A stretch of 64,000 bases of DNA, taken from Lysobacteraceae bacterium (GTDB lineage: Bacteria; Pseudomonadota; Gammaproteobacteria; Xanthomonadales; Rhodanobacteraceae). The stretch covers positions 97,999 to 161,998 of the forward strand of contig JAJFUF010000031.1 in assembly GCA_021372495.1 (NCBI GenBank), written 5' to 3'. The notes under the pieces were generated by a model. That model was given only the letters and a program-made list of their open reading frames with translations, made no database searches and had not been told where the DNA came from. A program made the translations under genes and the position numbers. Below are positions 9,403-18,511 of the stretch, piece after piece. Each line of letters starts with the position of its first letter. Position 1 is the stretch's first letter.

Positions 9403-10815
9403 TCAGCCGCCGTCCTTGGGTACGGTGATGGCGATGAAGCTGGTCGCGTCGTCGCGGCGCACCAGCAGCATCACCGGCTCGCCCGGCTTGGCGCCCTTGA
9501 CCGCCTGGTTGAACGCCGCCGCCGAGGCGACGCGCGCGCGGCCGACCATCAGGATCACGTCGCCCGGCTGCAAGCCGGCGCGACGGGCGGCGACGCCGAT
9601 CACGCGCGCCACGCCGACGCCCTCGCCGGCCTTCAGGCCGAGGCGCTGGCGGTCGGCGGCGGTGAGGTCCTGCACCACCAGGCCGAGCGGGTTGCCGCTG
9701 ACCGCGCCGGCCTCGGCGGCGGCCAGCGTCCTGGCGTCGCGCGGCAGCTCGCCCACCGTCACCCCGACGTTGCGCTGCTTGCCGTCGCGGAAGATTTCCA
9801 GCGTGGCCTTGCTGCCCGGACGGCTGGCGCCGACCAGCGGCGGCAGGTCGGCCGGGCCGTCGATCGGCTGGCCGTTGAACGCGAGGATCACGTCGCCGGG
9901 CTTGATGCCGGCCTTCTCCGCCGGGCTGCCCGCGTTGATCACGCTGACCATCGCGCCGCCGGTATTGGGCAGGCCGACGCTCTTCGCCAATGCGTCGGTC
10001 ACCGCCTGGATCTGCACGCCGATCATGCCGCGGGTGACGAAGCCCTTGTCCTTGATCTGCTGCACCGCGCTCATCGCGATGTCGATCGGGATCGAGAACG
10101 ACACGCCCATGTAGCCGCCGGTGTTGGAGAAGATCTGCGAGTTGATGCCGACCACCTGGCCGTCGAGATTGAACAGCGGGCCGCCCGAATTGCCGCGGTT
10201 GATCGGCACGTCGGTCTGGATGAACGGCACGTACTGCTGGTCGCTGGCGCCGAAGTTGCGGCCGACCGCGCTGACGATGCCCGCCGTGACCGAATGGTCG
10301 AAGCCGAACGGCGAGCCGATCGCCACCACCCACTGCCCCGCCTTGAGCTGGTGCGAGTCGCCGATGGTCACGGTCGGCAGGCCGCTGGCGCTGACCTTGA
10401 GCAGCGCGATGTCGTACTGGGCGTCGGTGCCGACCACCTTGGCGGTGAACTCGCGGCGGTCGGACAGCTTGACCTTGACCTGGTCGGCGCCGTCGACGAC
10501 GTGGTTGTTGGTCAGGATGTAGCCGTCGCTGGAGATGATGAAGCCGGAGCCCAGCGAGAAACGCTCGTCGTCGCGCTGCGGCGGCAGCGGGATGCCGAAG
10601 AAGCGGCGGAAGATTTCCGGCATCTGCTGGTCGGGGCCGGCGTCCGCGTCGGCGCTTGCGCGCGTCTGGCCATCGTAGGTGGCCTGCACGTTGACCACGG
10701 CCCGGCCGTTCTTCTCGACGATGCCGGTGAAGTCCGGCAGGCCGGCGGCAAGTGCGCTGCCGGCGACCAGCAGCAGCGCGCCCAGCGCCGCGAACCGCAT
10801 CGTGAACCTTTTCAT
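9403..10815 (-). CDS. degP: Periplasmic Do-like serine protease/chaperone (DegP/MucD)
   Basis: 470 aa. Signal peptide at residues 1-24 (ends ALAAG). The trypsin-like domain has the triad H105 (NNHVVDG), D135 (QYDIALLK) and S210 (RGNSGGPLF), followed by two PDZ domains (about 260-355 and 370-465). HtrA proteases degrade or refold misfolded envelope proteins and tune the sigma-E response. The ATG at 10815 has a full AGGAGG ribosome binding site 8 nt upstream; the longer frame beyond it is not needed. It follows rpoE-rseA on the same strand, so it is probably a member of the sigma-E regulon. Confidence 0.95.
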   Translation of the reverse strand: MKRFTMRFAALGALLLVAGSALAAGLPDFTGIVEKNGRAVVNVQATYDGQTRASADADAGPDQQMPEIFRRFFGIPLPPQRDDERFSLGSGFIISSDGYILTNNHVVDGADQVKVKLSDRREFTAKVVGTDAQYDIALLKVSASGLPTVTIGDSHQLKAGQWVVAIGSPFGFDHSVTAGIVSAVGRNFGASDQQYVPFIQTDVPINRGNSGGPLFNLDGQVVGINSQIFSNTGGYMGVSFSIPIDIAMSAVQQIKDKGFVTRGMIGVQIQAVTDALAKSVGLPNTGGAMVSVINAGSPAEKAGIKPGDVILAFNGQPIDGPADLPPLVGASRPGSKATLEIFRDGKQRNVGVTVGELPRDARTLAAAEAGAVSGNPLGLVVQDLTAADRQRLGLKAGEGVGVARVIGVAARRAGLQPGDVILMVGRARVASAAAFNQAVKGAKPGEPVMLLVRRDDATSFIAITVPKDGG

Positions 10816-11072
10816 CGCATCGACCTCCTGGGTGCCATCCGCCCGCGCATCGGGGCGCGAGCCCTCGCGCGGCAGGGAAAGTGGATTGTGGCTGGATTCC
10901 GCCCGGGCCCGCAGCACAGACTGCGGCGCCCGGCCGCGGGTTCCCGCACGGCGCGCCGCTGCGGATTCAGCGCGCGCCCCCGCGCGTACCGGCGGCGCGA
11001 AGCGGCCGCGTCACCTGCCCGCGATCCGCACCTCCGCGGCCATCGGAGCGCGGCGGGCGCCCGCGCACGGAA

Positions 11073-11711
11073 TCATCGACCGTCCCGCGCGCCCGTTTCG
11101 GCCGAGGGCGCGGGCGGCGGCGCGAGCAGCAGCAGGTAGGGCACGGCGCCGCCCCCGTTTGCCGTGCCGGCGGCGCGCGCATGCCGGGCCAGGTACGGCT
11201 CGAGCTCGCGCGAGTAGGCGACCGGCCGCACGAAGTCCAGCGGGTTGTCGGCGACGGCACCGGCCGGCTGCGCCAGCATCGGCGCGGCGACCGGCCCCGG
11301 CAGCGATGCCTGCAGGGAAGTGTCCGCGGCCTGCGCGGGCGCCGGACGGCTCGGCGCCGCGACGATGCCCGGTCCGGCGACGCCGGGGCCATCCGGCTGC
11401 ACCAGCACCAGCGCGGCGACGGCGACGCCGGCGGCGATCGCGCCGCCGGCGGTCCAGCGCAGCCAGCGCCTGCCGCTGGCGCGCGACGGCGCCGGCAGCG
11501 TTTGCACCGTGCGCATCACGCGCGCGGCGAAATCGGGGCCGGCGATGCGCTGCGACTGCCGGCGCAGGCCGTCGCGCGCGAGGTGATAGCGGCCCCACGC
11601 GGCGGCCAGCGCGTCGTCGTGCCCGAGCCGGCGCAACAGGAAGCGCACCTCCTGGGCATCCAGCTCGCCGTCCATCCACGCGGACAGCTGCAGTTTGACG
11701 TCGTCGCTCAT
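11073..11711 (-). CDS. rseA: Anti-sigma-E factor RseA
   Basis: 212 aa. The cytoplasmic N-terminal domain (LQLSAWMDGELDAQEVRFLLRRL, about 8-30) is the RseA/MucA sigma-binding fold. A single membrane helix (about 85-105) leads to an Ala/Pro-rich periplasmic region. RseA holds RpoE inactive until DegS and RseP cleave it under envelope stress. Starts 5 bp after the rpoE stop. The periplasmic part is poorly conserved, as usual. No rseB is present: 257 bp without a recognisable gene follow before degP. Confidence 0.9.
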   Translation of the reverse strand: MSDDVKLQLSAWMDGELDAQEVRFLLRRLGHDDALAAAWGRYHLARDGLRRQSQRIAGPDFAARVMRTVQTLPAPSRASGRRWLRWTAGGAIAAGVAVAALVLVQPDGPGVAGPGIVAAPSRPAPAQAADTSLQASLPGPVAAPMLAQPAGAVADNPLDFVRPVAYSRELEPYLARHARAAGTANGGGAVPYLLLLAPPPAPSAETGARDGR

Positions 11712-11716
11712 GGCGT

Positions 11717-12304
11717 TCAGTCCTCTCGATCCGACAGCAGCGGGCGCAGCTTCTGGTCGATCGCCTCGCGCGCGCGGAAGATGCGCGAACGCACGGTGCC
11801 GATCGGGCAGTTCATCGCTTCCGCGATCTCCTCGTAGCTGAGCCCGTCCACTTCGCGCAGGGTGATGGCGGTGCGCAGTTCCTCGGGCAGCTGTTGGACC
11901 GTGGCGAACACGGTTTGTTCAATTTCCTGGCGCAGCAGCTCGTGCTCGGGGGTGGCGCGGTCGCGCAGGCGCGAGCCGCCGTCGGCGTGCTCGGCGTCCT
12001 CGATGGCGAGATCGCCGGTCGGCGGGCGGCGCCCCAGCGCGACCAGATGGTTCTTGGCGGTGTTGATCGCGATCTTGTACATCCAGGTGTAGAACGCGCT
12101 GTCGCCGCGGAAGGATCCGATCGCCCGGTAGGCGCGGATGAAGGCTTCCTGGGCCACGTCCTCGCACTCGCTCCAGTCGGAGACGTAGCGCGAGATCACG
12201 CCCACGATCTTGTGCTGGTACTTGCGCACCAGCAGATCGAAGGCCCTGGTGTCTCCATGCTGCACGCGCTCGACCAGCGCGCGGTCCACTTCGTGCTCGC
12301 CCAT
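11717..12304 (-). CDS. rpoE: RNA polymerase sigma-E factor (RpoE/AlgU)
   Basis: 195 aa extracytoplasmic-function sigma factor. Region 2 contains DLLVRKYQHKIVGVISRYV and the -10 recognition part EDVAQEAFIRAYRAIGSFRGD; region 4 has the helix-turn-helix GLSYEEIAEAMNCPIGTVRSR. It directs transcription of envelope stress genes such as degP. Heads the rpoE-rseA-degP cluster behind a promoter that matches its own consensus. ATG at 12304. Confidence 0.96.
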   Translation of the reverse strand: MGEHEVDRALVERVQHGDTRAFDLLVRKYQHKIVGVISRYVSDWSECEDVAQEAFIRAYRAIGSFRGDSAFYTWMYKIAINTAKNHLVALGRRPPTGDLAIEDAEHADGGSRLRDRATPEHELLRQEIEQTVFATVQQLPEELRTAITLREVDGLSYEEIAEAMNCPIGTVRSRIFRAREAIDQKLRPLLSDRED

Positions 12305-12347
12305 CCGGGCCGCTCTCCCTCGGCGCCGACCTGGCCAAGCGTCCCGG

Positions 12348-12374
12348 TGAGACCGCGATCCAGGTCGGAAGTTC
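12348..12374 (-). promoter_or_regulatory. Sigma-E-type promoter of rpoE (autoregulation)
   Basis: Minus strand: -35 GAACTT (12374 to 12369) and -10 TCTCA (12352 to 12348) with 16 nt between AACTT and TCTCA, matching the RpoE consensus GGAACTT-N16-TCtgA. The start site would be near 12341, giving a leader of about 37 nt. Supports positive autoregulation. Confidence 0.7.
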
Positions 12375-12400
12375 TCGACATGGGGCCGCGCGCGGCGGCC

Positions 12401-14992
12401 TCAAGGCGTCTGCGCCGCGCCCGACGACGACGCCAGCAGGCGCTCGCGCTCGGCCAGCATGTTCTCGAAGGCCGCCGGCGCCAGCGGCCGGCTGAACAGG
12501 TAGCCCTGCAGCTCCTCGCAGCCGTGCGCGCGCAGGAATTCCATGTGCTGCTCGATCTCCACCCCCTCGGCGATCACCGCGCGGCTGAGGTTGTGCGCCA
12601 TCGACAGCGTCGCCTTGACGATCGCCTCGTCGTCCGGGTCGACGCCGATGTTGCGCACGAAGGTCTGGTCGATCTTGATGCGGTCGGCGGGGAAACGCTT
12701 GATGTAGTCCAGCGAGGATTGGCCGGTGCCGAAGTCGTCGATCGAGATGTGGCAGCCGTGATCGTGCAGCGCCTGCAGCGTCTCCAGCAGGTTGGGGATG
12801 CCCTTGACGCTGATGCTCTCGGTCACTTCCAGGTCCAGCGTGCCCGGCTCCAGCCCGGTTTCCTCCAGCACCGTGCGCACCAGCTCGGCCAGGTTCGGCT
12901 GCATCAACTGCAGCGGCGACAGGTTGACGCCGATGCGCAGCGGCAAGCCGAAGCGCTGCTGCCAGCGCCGCGCGTCGCGGCAGGCGGTGCGCAGCACCCA
13001 CTCGCCCATCGACACGATCAGGCCGGTTTCCTCGGCCAGCGGGATGAAGAAGCCGGGGCTGATCATGCCGAGCTCGGGGTGCTCCCAGCGGATCAGCGCC
13101 TCCATGCCGACGATGTCCTCGCTCTGCGCGTCCACCTGCGGCTGGTAGTACACGCGCAGCTCGCCGTTCTTCTCCGCCTGGCGCAGCTTCGCCTCCAGCG
13201 CGATGCGCTGCTGGTGCGACTCCTCCGGCACCGCGACGTAGGCCTGGAAGTTGTTGCGGCCCATGCCCTTGGCGCTGTACATCGCGACGTCGGCGTGCTT
13301 GAGCAGGCGCTCGGCGGTGTTGCCGTCGTCCGGATGGAAGCTGACGCCGATCGAGGCGGTGATGTGCAGCTCGGCGCCGTCGGCCAGGGTCAGCGGCGCC
13401 TCCATCACGCGCACGATCTTCTCGGCGATGCGCAGCACGTCCTCGCGCTGGGTGATGTGGCGCAGGATCAGGGTGAACTCGTCGCCGGCGTAGCGGGCCA
13501 CCGTGTCGGAGGCGCGCACGCTGGCACGCAGCCGCTTGGACACCGCCACCAGCACCTCGTCGCCGACCGAGTGGCCGAGCGAGTCGTTGATGTTCTTGAA
13601 GCGGTCGAGGTCGACGAACAGCACCGCGAACATCTCGCCGGTGCGGTGCGCCTCGCGGATGGTGGTCTCGAGGCGGTCGTTGAACAGCAGGCGGTTGGGC
13701 AGCCCGGTCAGCGCGTCCTGCAGGCCCTTGGCGCGGCCCTGTTCGCGCGCACGGCGCAGCTCCAGTTCGAAGGCGAAACGCGCCGCGGCGACGCGCAGGG
13801 TCTGCAGCACGCCCTCGCCGCCGGTGATCGGCGCGCGCGCGCCGACCAGCAGCGCACCGAGCACGTTGCTGCGCTCGTCGGCCAACGGCAGGCCGATCAG
13901 GCCGTTCAGCCCGAGCGCGCGCACGAACGCATCGGCTTCCGCCAGGCGCTGCGCGTCCTCCGGATGGGCGACCGTTTCGCCGTCCAGCACCAGCTTCAGG
14001 GTGGGCTGGCGCAGCAGATCCGGTGCGTCCGCCGGCGTGGCCATGCGCTGCACCAGCGCCAGCGGCAGCAGCGCGCCGGCTTCCTCGGGCCGCGCCGAAA
14101 GCACGACCACGAAATCCAGCTCCAACGACTCGGCCAGAAGCTGCGCGGCGCGCTGCACGCCCTCGTCGCCGCTACCGGTGGCGAGCATGCGCGCCAGCAG
14201 CATCATCGCGGCCTGCATGCGGTGCAGCTCACCGAGCGCGCGCACCACGCTGAAATGCACCAGCTCGCCGTCGCGCACCGCCAACTGGGTGGTCACCTCG
14301 ACCGGGTAGTTCGAGCCGTCGGCGCGCGGCTTGTCGCAGCGGTAGCGGACGCGTCCCTCCTGCTCGACACGGCGCGCGAACTCGACGCGCTGCTCGCGGC
14401 CGTGGCTGGCGTCGATCCAGTCCAGCGGCCGCCCGACCGCCCGCGCCGCGCTGAAGCCCGAACGCCGTTCGAAGGCGGCATTGACCTCGATGATGGCGCC
14501 GCTCTTCGGGTCGGACACGATCAGCTCGTCGCGGCTGCCGTCGAAGACGTAGCGGTAGCCGTCGCCGGTCGCGGCGGCCGGAGGCGGCGCGATGCCGCGC
14601 TGCCGCAGCGCGGCGCGCACCCGCGCCAGCGCCTCGGCGGCATCCACCGGGCTGCGCAGCCAGTCGACCACCCCGGGCGGCTGGCGCTGGAAACCCCAGA
14701 CGCGCCGCTCCGCGTCGGCGGCGAGGATGCCCAGCACCGGCATCGCCGCGTGGCGCGGATCGCCATGCAACTGGGTGCAGAACGCGACCGCCTCGCGTGC
14801 CTCGCCGACGAAGTCGAGCAGGACCAGGTCGACCGCCGGGTCCTGCGCCAGCAGCGCGCGCGCCTGGTCGACGTCCTTGGCGGTATAGATCGCCTCGAAC
14901 TCGTGGCCGTCCAGCGCGTCGAACAGCGCGCGGCGGTCGTCGCGCTGGGTGGCGACGATCAGCAGCGAGCCGGTCTTGGCGTCATCGGCCAT
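12401..14992 (-). CDS. Pseudo-receiver/PAS/GAF/GGDEF/EAL cyclic-di-GMP protein
   Basis: 863 aa, apparently soluble. Order: receiver-like domain (about 8-130), PAS (about 140-260), GAF-like (about 265-415), GGDEF (about 425-585) and EAL (about 600-850). The receiver keeps the acceptor Asp (D60 in LVLLDF) but lacks the acidic pair after the first strand, and the conserved Lys is Arg113, so phosphorylation is doubtful. The cyclase motif reads AGDEF, a variant often active. The phosphodiesterase motif EALIRW and the downstream boxes IDDFGTG and EGVE are intact, so c-di-GMP hydrolysis is likely. Starts 3 bp after a small conserved gene and is probably co-transcribed with it. Direction of activity cannot be decided from sequence. 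Confidence 0.9.
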   Translation of the reverse strand: MADDAKTGSLLIVATQRDDRRALFDALDGHEFEAIYTAKDVDQARALLAQDPAVDLVLLDFVGEAREAVAFCTQLHGDPRHAAMPVLGILAADAERRVWGFQRQPPGVVDWLRSPVDAAEALARVRAALRQRGIAPPPAAATGDGYRYVFDGSRDELIVSDPKSGAIIEVNAAFERRSGFSAARAVGRPLDWIDASHGREQRVEFARRVEQEGRVRYRCDKPRADGSNYPVEVTTQLAVRDGELVHFSVVRALGELHRMQAAMMLLARMLATGSGDEGVQRAAQLLAESLELDFVVVLSARPEEAGALLPLALVQRMATPADAPDLLRQPTLKLVLDGETVAHPEDAQRLAEADAFVRALGLNGLIGLPLADERSNVLGALLVGARAPITGGEGVLQTLRVAAARFAFELELRRAREQGRAKGLQDALTGLPNRLLFNDRLETTIREAHRTGEMFAVLFVDLDRFKNINDSLGHSVGDEVLVAVSKRLRASVRASDTVARYAGDEFTLILRHITQREDVLRIAEKIVRVMEAPLTLADGAELHITASIGVSFHPDDGNTAERLLKHADVAMYSAKGMGRNNFQAYVAVPEESHQQRIALEAKLRQAEKNGELRVYYQPQVDAQSEDIVGMEALIRWEHPELGMISPGFFIPLAEETGLIVSMGEWVLRTACRDARRWQQRFGLPLRIGVNLSPLQLMQPNLAELVRTVLEETGLEPGTLDLEVTESISVKGIPNLLETLQALHDHGCHISIDDFGTGQSSLDYIKRFPADRIKIDQTFVRNIGVDPDDEAIVKATLSMAHNLSRAVIAEGVEIEQHMEFLRAHGCEELQGYLFSRPLAPAAFENMLAERERLLASSSGAAQTP

Positions 14993-14995
14993 GCG

Positions 14996-15478
14996 CTACA
15001 CCACCCAGCGCCCGTCGCGCAGGCGCAGGCGCATCGCGGCGGCCGCGTCGTGGCGCAGCCGCGCGGCCTCCTCGCTGAAACCGTCCGGCAACGCGACCTC
15101 GGCGCCCATCAGCACGACCCGGCGGTCGTAGGTCGTGCGCGTGCGCGCGATCTGGCGCAGCAGCACCGTGTTCGGCGCGCGCAGGTGCGGCGCGGCGTCG
15201 ACGAACAGGTAGATGCCGAAATGAAGGCTCTGCAGCACGTAGCGCAAGGCGTCGGCCATGCGTTTGGAGCCGGGCACCAGCACGTCGCCGTCGCGCAGGC
15301 TGCGCAGTCCGGCCTCGTCGCGCCAGGCGTACACCGATTGCCCGGTGCGCCGCGCCAGCAGGCGCAACTGGGCGACCAGCGCGTCCTGGTCGGACGTCTC
15401 CAGCAACACCAGGTTGTGCTCCGCGCCGAGGATGCGCTCGAACAGGCCGGCGCTCCCCTGCATGCCGCCTCGTTCCAC
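14996..15478 (-). CDS. Conserved hypothetical protein upstream of the c-di-GMP gene
   Basis: 160 aa, soluble, no signal peptide. I do not recognise a named family. The pattern LVLLETSDQDALVAQLRLLARRTG near the N-terminus, then FGIYLFVDAAPHL and RRVVLMG, is reminiscent of the non-catalytic N-terminal region of Ycf46-type AAA proteins; here no Walker motifs follow, so it would be that domain alone. This is an impression, not an alignment. Start choice is between GTG at 15478 (GGAAGG 9 nt upstream) and ATG at 15463. It probably works with the adjacent sensor/c-di-GMP protein. Confidence 0.7.
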   Translation of the reverse strand: MERGGMQGSAGLFERILGAEHNLVLLETSDQDALVAQLRLLARRTGQSVYAWRDEAGLRSLRDGDVLVPGSKRMADALRYVLQSLHFGIYLFVDAAPHLRAPNTVLLRQIARTRTTYDRRVVLMGAEVALPDGFSEEAARLRHDAAAAMRLRLRDGRWVV

Positions 15479-15589
15479 GGTGGTCCACCTTCCCCAGGAT
15501 GCGCCCGCACCTTAGCTTGCGGCCGCTGCATTGACCAGAGCCGCACGATGTCGGGATCATAGCCGGACGTCGGCTGCGGGACTGCGCTC

Positions 15590-17644
15590 ATGTTCGAAGG
15601 TCTGCGCTTCAACCACTGGAAGACCGAGTGCGACGCCGACGGCATCGTGGTGCTGAGCCTGGACCGCGCCGGCGCAGGCGTGAACGCGCTGTCGCGCGCC
15701 GTGCTGGACGAGCTGGCCGAGATCGTCGAACGGCTCGGCATCGAGCGCCCGCGCGGCGTGGTGATCCGCTCGGCCAAGGACGCCGGCTTCATCGCCGGCG
15801 CCGACATCCGCGAGTTCGAGCAGTACGAGCGGGCCGGCACGGTGCTGGACGCCATCGAGAACGGCCAGCGCGTGTTCGAGCGCCTCGCCCGCCTGCCCTG
15901 CACCACCGTCGCCGCGATCCACGGCCACTGCATGGGCGGCGGCACCGAGCTGGCGCTGGCCTGCCGCCAGCGCGTCGCCAGCCGCGATCCGAAGACGCGC
16001 ATCGGCCTGCCCGAGGTGATGCTCGGCATCCACCCCGGCTGGGGCGGCAGCGCGCGCCTGCCGCGGCTGATCGGCGCACCCAAGGCGCTGGAGCTGATGC
16101 TGACCGGCAGGACCGTCGCCGCGGAAGCCGCACGCGCGCTCGGCCTGGTCGACCAGGTAACCTCGCCCGAGCTGCTGGTCGAAGCGGCCAGGGAACTGAT
16201 CCGCCATCCGCGCCCACGCCCGTTCGCGCAGCGCGCGCTGGCCTGGGCGACCAACGCCTGGCCGGCGCGGCAGATCCTCGCGCCGTTGATGCGCAAGCAG
16301 GCGGCGGCGAAGGCGCGCCCGGACCAGTACCCGGCGCCGTTCGCGCTGATCGAGGTCTGGCGCCGCGGCGGCGGCGACATCGGCCAGCGCCTCAAGCTCG
16401 AGGCACGCTCGGTCGCCAAACTGGCGCAGACATCGACCGCGCGCAACCTGATCCGCGTGTTCTTCCTGCAGGAACGCCTGAAGGGGCTCGGCGGCGGCGT
16501 CGAGCACGGCATCGGGCACGTGCACGTGGTCGGCGCCGGCGTGATGGGCGGCGACATCGCCGCGTGGTGCGCCTACCGCGGCTTCCAGGTCACCTTGCAG
16601 GACCGCGAGCTGAAGTACATCCAGCCGGCGCTGGACCGCGCGCGCGGCCTGTTCGAGAAGCGCCTGAAGACGCCGGAGCGGATCGGCGCCGCGCTGGCGC
16701 GGCTGAACGCCGACGTCGAAGGCACCGGCGTGGTGCAGGCCGACCTGGTGATCGAGGCGATCTTCGAGAACGCCGAGGCCAAGCGCCGGCTCTACCAGAC
16801 GGTCGAGCCGCAGTTCCGCGCGAACGAGCTGCTGGCGACCAACACCTCCAGCATCCCGCTGGACGAGCTGCGCGGCGTGCTGAAGCAACCCGAGCGCTTC
16901 CTCGGCCTGCACTTCTTCAACCCGGTGGCGCAGATGCCGCTGGTCGAGCTGGTCCGCCACGACCGCCTCGGCGCCGACGCGGAAAAGCGCGCGCTGGCCT
17001 TCATCAAGGCGATCGACAAGCTGCCGGTGCCGGTCAAGGGCACGCCGGGCTTCCTGGTCAACCGCATCCTGATGCCGTATCTCCTCGAGGCCATGCACTG
17101 CTACAACGAAGGCGTGCCCGGCCCCGCGCTGGACAAGGTGGCGAAGAAGTTCGGCATGCCGATGGGCCCGATCGAGCTGGCCGACACCGTCGGCCTCGAC
17201 GTGTGCGCCTCGGTCGGCAAGGAGCTCGGCCCGTTCCTCGGCGTCGAGCTGCCCAAGGGCATCGGCGCCCTGCTCGCTGCCGGCAAGCGCGGCAAGAAGG
17301 ACGGGCAAGGCTTCTACGTGTGGGAGAACGGCAAGCCGAGGAAGCCGGAGCTCGATCCCAAGTACGAGGCCCCGGCCGACCTCGAGCAGCGCCTGATCCT
17401 GCCGATGCTCAACGAGGCGGTGGCCTGCCTCGCCGAAGGCGTGGTCGACGACGCCGACCTGCTCGACGCCGGCGTGATCTTCGGCACCGGCTTCGCGCCG
17501 TTCCGCGGCGGCCCGATCCAGCACATCCGCAGCGTCGGCGCGCCGGCGGTCAAGGCGCAACTGGAAGCGCTGGCGCAACGCTACGGCGCGCGCTTCGCGC
17601 CGAAGGCCGGCTGGGACGGCGAGGCGCTGCGCGCGCAGGCCTGA
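15590..17644 (+). CDS. fadJ: Fatty acid oxidation multifunctional protein (enoyl-CoA hydratase / 3-hydroxyacyl-CoA dehydrogenase)
   Basis: 684 aa. The N-terminal crotonase domain has the oxyanion and catalytic segments GHCMGGGTELALAC and GLPEVMLGIHPGWGG; the NAD-binding dehydrogenase domain begins about residue 305 with VVGAGVMGGDIAAW and has the catalytic His in GLHFFNPVAQMPLVE; a C-terminal dehydrogenase domain completes it. It carries out hydration and NAD-dependent oxidation of enoyl-CoA in beta-oxidation. Shorter than E. coli FadB or FadJ (about 715-730 aa). No thiolase gene adjoins it. FadB-like and FadJ-like are hard to separate by eye, so the symbol is tentative. Confidence 0.85.
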   Translation: MFEGLRFNHWKTECDADGIVVLSLDRAGAGVNALSRAVLDELAEIVERLGIERPRGVVIRSAKDAGFIAGADIREFEQYERAGTVLDAIENGQRVFERLARLPCTTVAAIHGHCMGGGTELALACRQRVASRDPKTRIGLPEVMLGIHPGWGGSARLPRLIGAPKALELMLTGRTVAAEAARALGLVDQVTSPELLVEAARELIRHPRPRPFAQRALAWATNAWPARQILAPLMRKQAAAKARPDQYPAPFALIEVWRRGGGDIGQRLKLEARSVAKLAQTSTARNLIRVFFLQERLKGLGGGVEHGIGHVHVVGAGVMGGDIAAWCAYRGFQVTLQDRELKYIQPALDRARGLFEKRLKTPERIGAALARLNADVEGTGVVQADLVIEAIFENAEAKRRLYQTVEPQFRANELLATNTSSIPLDELRGVLKQPERFLGLHFFNPVAQMPLVELVRHDRLGADAEKRALAFIKAIDKLPVPVKGTPGFLVNRILMPYLLEAMHCYNEGVPGPALDKVAKKFGMPMGPIELADTVGLDVCASVGKELGPFLGVELPKGIGALLAAGKRGKKDGQGFYVWENGKPRKPELDPKYEAPADLEQRLILPMLNEAVACLAEGVVDDADLLDAGVIFGTGFAPFRGGPIQHIRSVGAPAVKAQLEALAQRYGARFAPKAGWDGEALRAQA

Positions 17645-17651
17645 GCCGCGC

Positions 17652-18176
17652 CTACCAGACCAGGTCGTCGGGCACGCCGTCGTCGGCGCCGCCCGCGCCG
17701 GGCTCGGCCAGCAACGCCAGCGCTTCCGGCGCGATCGCCTGCGCCTGCAGCGCCAGCTCGCGCGCCACGATCAGGTAGCGGCCGTTCTGCTGTACCACGC
17801 CCAGCTCGCCGGCGTTGAGCGCGCGCATCTGCTCGGCGTCGACGTGCACGCGGCGGATCTTGTCGCCGTAGCTGAAGTGGCGCAGCAGTTCGGCGTCGCT
17901 GCGGTTGAGCGCCTTGCCGTCCAGCAGCGCCTGCAGTTTGCGCTTGCGCTCCTTGCGCTCACGCGCGCGTTCGGCGGCTTCGCGCTCGAGTCGCGCCTGC
18001 TCCTGCTTTTCGGCCTGCGCGCGCAGCGCGTAGGCCTTGCCCAGATCCATGTCCTGGGCGCGCGCGGGCTTTCGCGGTTCGCGCGATTCGCGCGGCTCGC
18101 GGCGTGCCTGCTTTTCCTCGCGCAGTTGCTTGACGAGGCCGCTCTTGAGCAGCTGGTCGCGCAGTGATTCGGCCAT
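17652..18176 (-). CDS. DUF2058 family protein (YaiL-like)
   Basis: 174 aa cytoplasmic protein. The N-terminus MAESLRDQLLKSGLVKQLRE and the long charged coiled-coil stretch (about 20-85) are typical of DUF2058, as is the C-terminal part with FSYGDKIRRVHVD. Function unknown; the family has been suggested to be nucleoprotein or polynucleotide associated. Convergent with the beta-oxidation gene, the two stops only 7 bp apart. The larger open frame that extends upstream to 18896 is not coding. Confidence 0.85.
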   Translation of the reverse strand: MAESLRDQLLKSGLVKQLREEKQARREPRESREPRKPARAQDMDLGKAYALRAQAEKQEQARLEREAAERARERKERKRKLQALLDGKALNRSDAELLRHFSYGDKIRRVHVDAEQMRALNAGELGVVQQNGRYLIVARELALQAQAIAPEALALLAEPGAGGADDGVPDDLVW

Positions 18177-18260
18177 CGGGGCGGCTCCCTCGGAGAACGT
18201 CCGGTCAGTCGTCATTCCCACCCACGTGCGGTTGCAATGGATGCCCGCTCGCGCAGGCAC

Positions 18261-18278
18261 GGCGCCCGGGAGGGCGCC
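18261..18278 (-). terminator. Hairpin between slyX and DUF2058
   Basis: GGCGCCC-GGGA-GGGCGCC, 7-bp all-GC arms, just past the slyX stop. No U tract; it may reduce read-through or stabilise the slyX message. Confidence 0.3.
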
Positions 18279-18286
18279 GGCCCTCC

Positions 18287-18502
18287 TCAATAATGCGGCG
18301 GCGGCGGCTCGTCGCGCATGTCGTGGCCGAGCGCGACGCGCATCGCGGCAAGTTCCTCGCGGATCTCGCGAAACGTGCGCTCCAGCGCCAGCAGGCGCTG
18401 GGTGCGCTCGGTGTCGGCGGCGGAAAGCGCGGCCACCGCATCGTCGAGGAAGGCAAAGCGCACCTCGAGTTCGGTCAGGCGGGATTCCAGCGTCGCCGTC
18501 AT
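18287..18502 (-). CDS. slyX: SlyX family protein
   Basis: 71 aa, almost entirely one coiled-coil helix (LESRLTELEVRFAFLDDAVAAL...) ending in the family hallmark PPPPHY. SlyX is a small conserved gammaproteobacterial protein of unknown function, often near FKBP-type isomerase genes such as slyD and fkpA; an FKBP gene lies about 1.5 kb upstream here. Starts 9 bp after ugd ends, same strand. Confidence 0.9.
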   Translation of the reverse strand: MTATLESRLTELEVRFAFLDDAVAALSAADTERTQRLLALERTFREIREELAAMRVALGHDMRDEPPPPHY

Positions 18503-18511
18503 GGCACGCCC

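Noticed and set aside
10816..11072. A possible rseB-like gene between rseA and degP
   Set aside because: Only 257 bp and no supported frame; RseB would need about 900 bp.
11894..15562. Very long plus-strand open frame (over 1200 codons) opposite rpoE and the GGDEF/EAL gene
   Set aside because: Low-complexity Arg/Ala/Gln/His translation, the usual antisense shadow of GC-rich genes; no start signal or domains.
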